This document shows positions 6,679-8,596 of a stretch of DNA of 8,596 nucleotides, one piece after another (the first letter of the stretch is position 1; each line of letters starts with the position of its first letter). The position numbers and the translations under genes are program-made. Origin of the DNA: Clostridia bacterium (GTDB taxonomy: Bacteria > Bacillota > Clostridia > Oscillospirales > QAMX01); contig JAFYNU010000126.1 in NCBI GenBank assembly GCA_017547975.1, positions 1-8,596 of the forward strand, written 5' to 3'. The notes under the pieces are model-generated. The model ran no database searches, was not told the origin of the DNA, and saw only the letters and a list, made by a program, of their open reading frames with translations.

Positions 6679-6693
6679 GTGGCAGGGTATACT
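6665..6693 (+). promoter_or_regulatory. Promoter for the GH2 glycosidase gene
   Basis: -35 TTGCAT (6665-6670), a 17-base spacer, and -10 TATACT (6688-6693). The -35 is weak (three of six) and the -10 good. The expected leader is about 27 bases to the ATG at 6727. Only about 20 bp separate its -35 from that of the opposing promoter. Confidence 0.6.
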
Positions 6694-6710
6694 TGTGGTA
6701 TCAAGCGAAA

Positions 6711-6743
6711 AGGAGTCCGATGACTTATGATCTATCGTACTGA
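6711..6743 (+). promoter_or_regulatory. RBS with overlapping 7-codon upstream ORF at the GH2 start
   Basis: AGGAG (6711-6715) is followed by an ATG at 6720 (spacer 4) that opens the short ORF MTYDLSY, ending at TGA 6741-6743. The GH2 ATG at 6727 is in another frame, 11 bases from the AGGAG. An in-frame TGA at 6721-6723 rules out any earlier GH2 start. The short ORF may be chance or may damp GH2 initiation. Confidence 0.35.
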
Positions 6744-8445
6744 GCATCCCAATCCCCAGTGGGAACGTGCCGCATGGCAAAACCTGAACGGCGCATGGGA
6801 ATTTGATTTTGACTTCGGTGTTACCGCCATTGAGCGGGAGCTTTATATGGCTCCGTCCCTGCCCAAAACCATCCAGGTGCCCTTCTGCCCCGAAAGTGAA
6901 CTGTCGGGCATCGGCTACAAGGATTTCATCCCCGGCGTGGTCTACCGCAAGGTGGTCACCCTGTCGGCAGAACAGCTGGCAGGCCGGGTCTTCCTGCACT
7001 TCGGCGCGGTGGATTTTGAAGCCACCCTTTTTGTCAACGGCAAAAAGGTCATGACCCACATCGGCGGCTACTCCTCCTTCAAGGCGGACGTCACCGCCTA
7101 CGCTGTGGAAGGTGAAAACGTCATTTTCCTGGCGGTGAAGGACGACACCCGTTCCATCGCCCAACCCAGCGGCAAGCAGAGCGATCTCTATGCCTCCCAT
7201 GGTTGCAGCTACACCCGCACCACCGGTATCTGGCAGACAGTGTGGATGGAATTCACCCCCAAAGCCTACATCAAGGACGCCAAATACTATCCGGATATCG
7301 AAAATAACCGCCTGACCATCCTGGGCAAGGTGGAGGGCAACGGTACCGTTTCCGCCAAAGCCAGTTTCGAAGGCCGCCTCATGGGCGGCGCCACCGCCAA
7401 GACCAGCGGCGGCCAGTTTGCCCTGCAGATTTCCCTGGCGGAACGCCACCTGTGGGAAGTCGGTGTCGGCAATCTCTATGACCTGGAGCTTACCTTTGGG
7501 GACGATATGGTTAAGAGCTACTTCGGCCTTCGCTCGGTGGAGCTTTCGGGCAATAAGTTCCTCTTTAATGGTAAGAGCCTGTTCCTCCGCATGGTTTTGG
7601 ATCAGGGCTTCTACCCCGACGGCATCTACACCGCCAAGACCGACGAGGACCTCAAGCGTGACGTGGAGCTTTCCATGGCCTGCGGCTTCAACGGCGCCCG
7701 CCTCCACCAGAAGGTGTTTGAAAAGCGCTTCCTGTATCATTGCGACAAGGCGGGTTACCTGGTTTGGGGCGAACACGGCAACTGGGGCATGTCCTACACC
7801 GATCCCGTGGCGGTGGAAAACTTCCTTTGCGAATGGCTGGAAGTGTTGGATCGTGACTTCAACAGCCCGGCAGTGATTGGTTGGTGCCCGGTGAACGAAA
7901 CCTGGGGCTACCACGAGCTCACCAGCGAGCATCGTGCCCTGGAAAGCTTCTACAAGGCCACCAAGGCCGCCGACCCCACCCGTCCCTGCATCGCCGCCAG
8001 CGGCAACTACCATATTGCCGGCATGGAAATCTACGACGTGCATGACTACGACCCCGACTTTGCCCGCTTCAGCACCAACTATGCCAAAATTTCCGAGGGT
8101 ATTGTCAACGACCAGATCCGCCGCAACGAAGGGGATGTACAGCCCTTCACCGTGGGTATGCCGGTCTTTGTCAGCGAATACGGCGGATTCCGCTGGATCG
8201 AGGAAGGCGAGGAAGCCGGTTGGGGCTATGGCGACGCCCCCAAGTCCAAGGAGGAGCTCCTGGAGCGCTACAAGAACTACACCGACGTGCTTCTGGACAA
8301 CCCCGACATCATGGGCCTGTGCTACACCCAGCTCTACGACGTGGAGCAGGAGAAAAACGGTCTCTACACCTACGGCCGCAAGCCCAAGCTGGACATGGAC
8401 AAGGTCAAGTCCATCACCTCCCGCAAGGCCAAAATCGAAGAATAA
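6727..8445 (+). CDS. GH2 family glycosidase (beta-galactosidase/beta-glucuronidase-like), cytoplasmic
   Basis: A 572-residue protein with three GH2 domains. The N-terminal sugar-binding jelly roll (about 1-180) opens with PNPQWERAAWQNLNGAWEF and includes GIWQTVWMEF. The immunoglobulin-like sandwich spans about 181-275, and the TIM barrel (about 276-572) begins FLFNGKSLFLRMVLDQGFYPDG. The likely acid/base is Glu391 in CPVNETWG and the likely nucleophile Glu484 in VSEYGGF. It lacks the extra C-terminal domains of LacZ and is near the short end for GH2. LDQGFYPDG and GARLHQKVFEKRF resemble a GH2 subgroup often annotated only as sugar-binding-domain or beta-galactosidase protein, so exact specificity (galactoside, glucuronide, mannoside or other) is open. 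There is no signal peptide, which fits cytoplasmic action on imported oligosaccharides. It is divergent from the beta-helix gene with closely spaced promoters, which suggests joint control, and is monocistronic with a strong terminator after it. Confidence 0.9.
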   Translation: MIYRTEHPNPQWERAAWQNLNGAWEFDFDFGVTAIERELYMAPSLPKTIQVPFCPESELSGIGYKDFIPGVVYRKVVTLSAEQLAGRVFLHFGAVDFEATLFVNGKKVMTHIGGYSSFKADVTAYAVEGENVIFLAVKDDTRSIAQPSGKQSDLYASHGCSYTRTTGIWQTVWMEFTPKAYIKDAKYYPDIENNRLTILGKVEGNGTVSAKASFEGRLMGGATAKTSGGQFALQISLAERHLWEVGVGNLYDLELTFGDDMVKSYFGLRSVELSGNKFLFNGKSLFLRMVLDQGFYPDGIYTAKTDEDLKRDVELSMACGFNGARLHQKVFEKRFLYHCDKAGYLVWGEHGNWGMSYTDPVAVENFLCEWLEVLDRDFNSPAVIGWCPVNETWGYHELTSEHRALESFYKATKAADPTRPCIAASGNYHIAGMEIYDVHDYDPDFARFSTNYAKISEGIVNDQIRRNEGDVQPFTVGMPVFVSEYGGFRWIEEGEEAGWGYGDAPKSKEELLERYKNYTDVLLDNPDIMGLCYTQLYDVEQEKNGLYTYGRKPKLDMDKVKSITSRKAKIEE

Positions 8446-8456
8446 GCGCAAATGCC

Positions 8457-8492
8457 AATCCGCCGCAGGAAATCTCTCCTGCGGCGGATTTT
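8457..8492 (+). terminator. Intrinsic terminator after the GH2 gene
   Basis: A perfect 14-bp stem (AATCCGCCGCAGGA at 8457-8470 with TCCTGCGGCGGATT at 8477-8490) with a six-base loop is followed by TTTT and, a little further on, another T-run (8500-8505). It sits 12 bases after the GH2 stop codon. Confidence 0.9.
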
Positions 8493-8495
8493 CGC

Positions 8496-8524
8496 TTGCT
8501 TTTTTGCATGAATTGTGGTATTCT
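8496..8524 (+). promoter_or_regulatory. Promoter for tRNA-Pro
   Basis: -35 TTGCTT (8496-8501), a 17-base spacer, and -10 TATTCT (8519-8524). The start would fall near 8531, about 20 bases before the tRNA. The -35 lies within the T-rich tail of the preceding terminator. The match to consensus is moderate. Confidence 0.45.
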
Positions 8525-8550
8525 ATTAAGGCGTTCAAAAAATTGCATAT

Positions 8551-8596
8551 CGGGGTGTAGCGCAGTTGGAAGCGCGCCTGCTTTGGGAGCAGGATG
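8551..8596 (+). tRNA. tRNA-Pro (anticodon UGG), 3' part outside window
   Basis: The sequence begins CGGGGTGTAGCGCAG, typical of bacterial tRNA-Pro. The D-arm stem GCGC/GCGC (starting at tRNA base 10) is present. The anticodon stem CCTGC/GCAGG (8577-8581 and 8589-8593) holds the loop TTTGGGA, with TGG at 8584-8586 as anticodon, which reads CCN/CCA proline codons. The window ends in the variable loop, so the T-arm and acceptor 3' strand are not seen, and it cannot be told whether CCA is encoded. Confidence 0.93.

Noticed and set aside
5257..6723. A 488-codon plus-strand open frame
   Set aside because: It is the register-matched antisense of the beta-helix gene, with no recognisable motif, and it runs through both divergent promoters.
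6634..8538. A 634-codon minus-strand open frame
   Set aside because: It is the codon-registered complement of the GH2 gene, with His/Val/Gly-rich translation and no domain. It covers the GH2 terminator and promoter.

Overview
The window looks like chromosomal DNA from a GC-rich anaerobic Bacillota (Clostridia, possibly an Oscillospirales-type gut or rumen bacterium). This is inferred from an oxygen-sensitive glycyl radical enzyme, purine-rich Shine-Dalgarno sites with sigma-70-like promoters, intracellular glycosidases without signal peptides, Gram-positive-style terminators, and a tRNA-Pro(UGG). Genus cannot be fixed from the sequence alone. The content is a carbohydrate-use locus with five full or partial metabolic genes, one small membrane protein gene and the start of a tRNA gene.

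Layout. Positions 1-1458 (+) hold the 3' part of a GH35-type beta-galactosidase with a DUF5597-like C-terminal domain. It converges on the minus-strand gene cluster, and both sides share a bidirectional hairpin terminator at 1504-1537. The minus-strand cluster runs from about 6640 down to 1550: a right-handed beta-helix GH28-like protein (6576-5353), a 12-helix MFS transporter resembling the organophosphate antiporter branch (5200-4010), an 84-89 aa tail-anchored small membrane protein (3952-3698), and a 710 aa glycyl radical enzyme (3682-1550). Sigma-70-like promoters with 17-bp spacers can be drawn in front of the beta-helix gene, the transporter gene and the small-protein/glycyl-radical pair. 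Divergent from the cluster, 6727-8445 (+) encodes a compact cytoplasmic GH2 glycosidase. It ends in a 14-bp-stem terminator, which is followed directly by a tRNA-Pro gene with its own promoter, cut by the window end.

How the parts may work together (inference). The MFS protein would import a small, probably anionic or phosphorylated, sugar derivative or oligosaccharide. The GH2, GH35 and beta-helix proteins, none of which shows an export signal, would trim it in the cytoplasm. The glycyl radical enzyme would then carry out a radical elimination or C-O/C-C cleavage on the released product. Its active site (single Cys358, Cys-Trp-Glu motif, Gly686) is not that of pyruvate formate-lyase. No activating radical-SAM enzyme is encoded in the window, although the whole minus cluster from divergent promoter to terminator is visible, so activation must occur in trans.

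The most interesting element is this glycosidase/transporter/glycyl-radical-enzyme combination, a candidate undescribed radical sugar catabolism route. Secondary interest lies in the small membrane protein tightly coupled to the radical enzyme and in the CGGT-containing motif found in all four promoter spacers. No mobile element, CRISPR array or regulator gene is visible.
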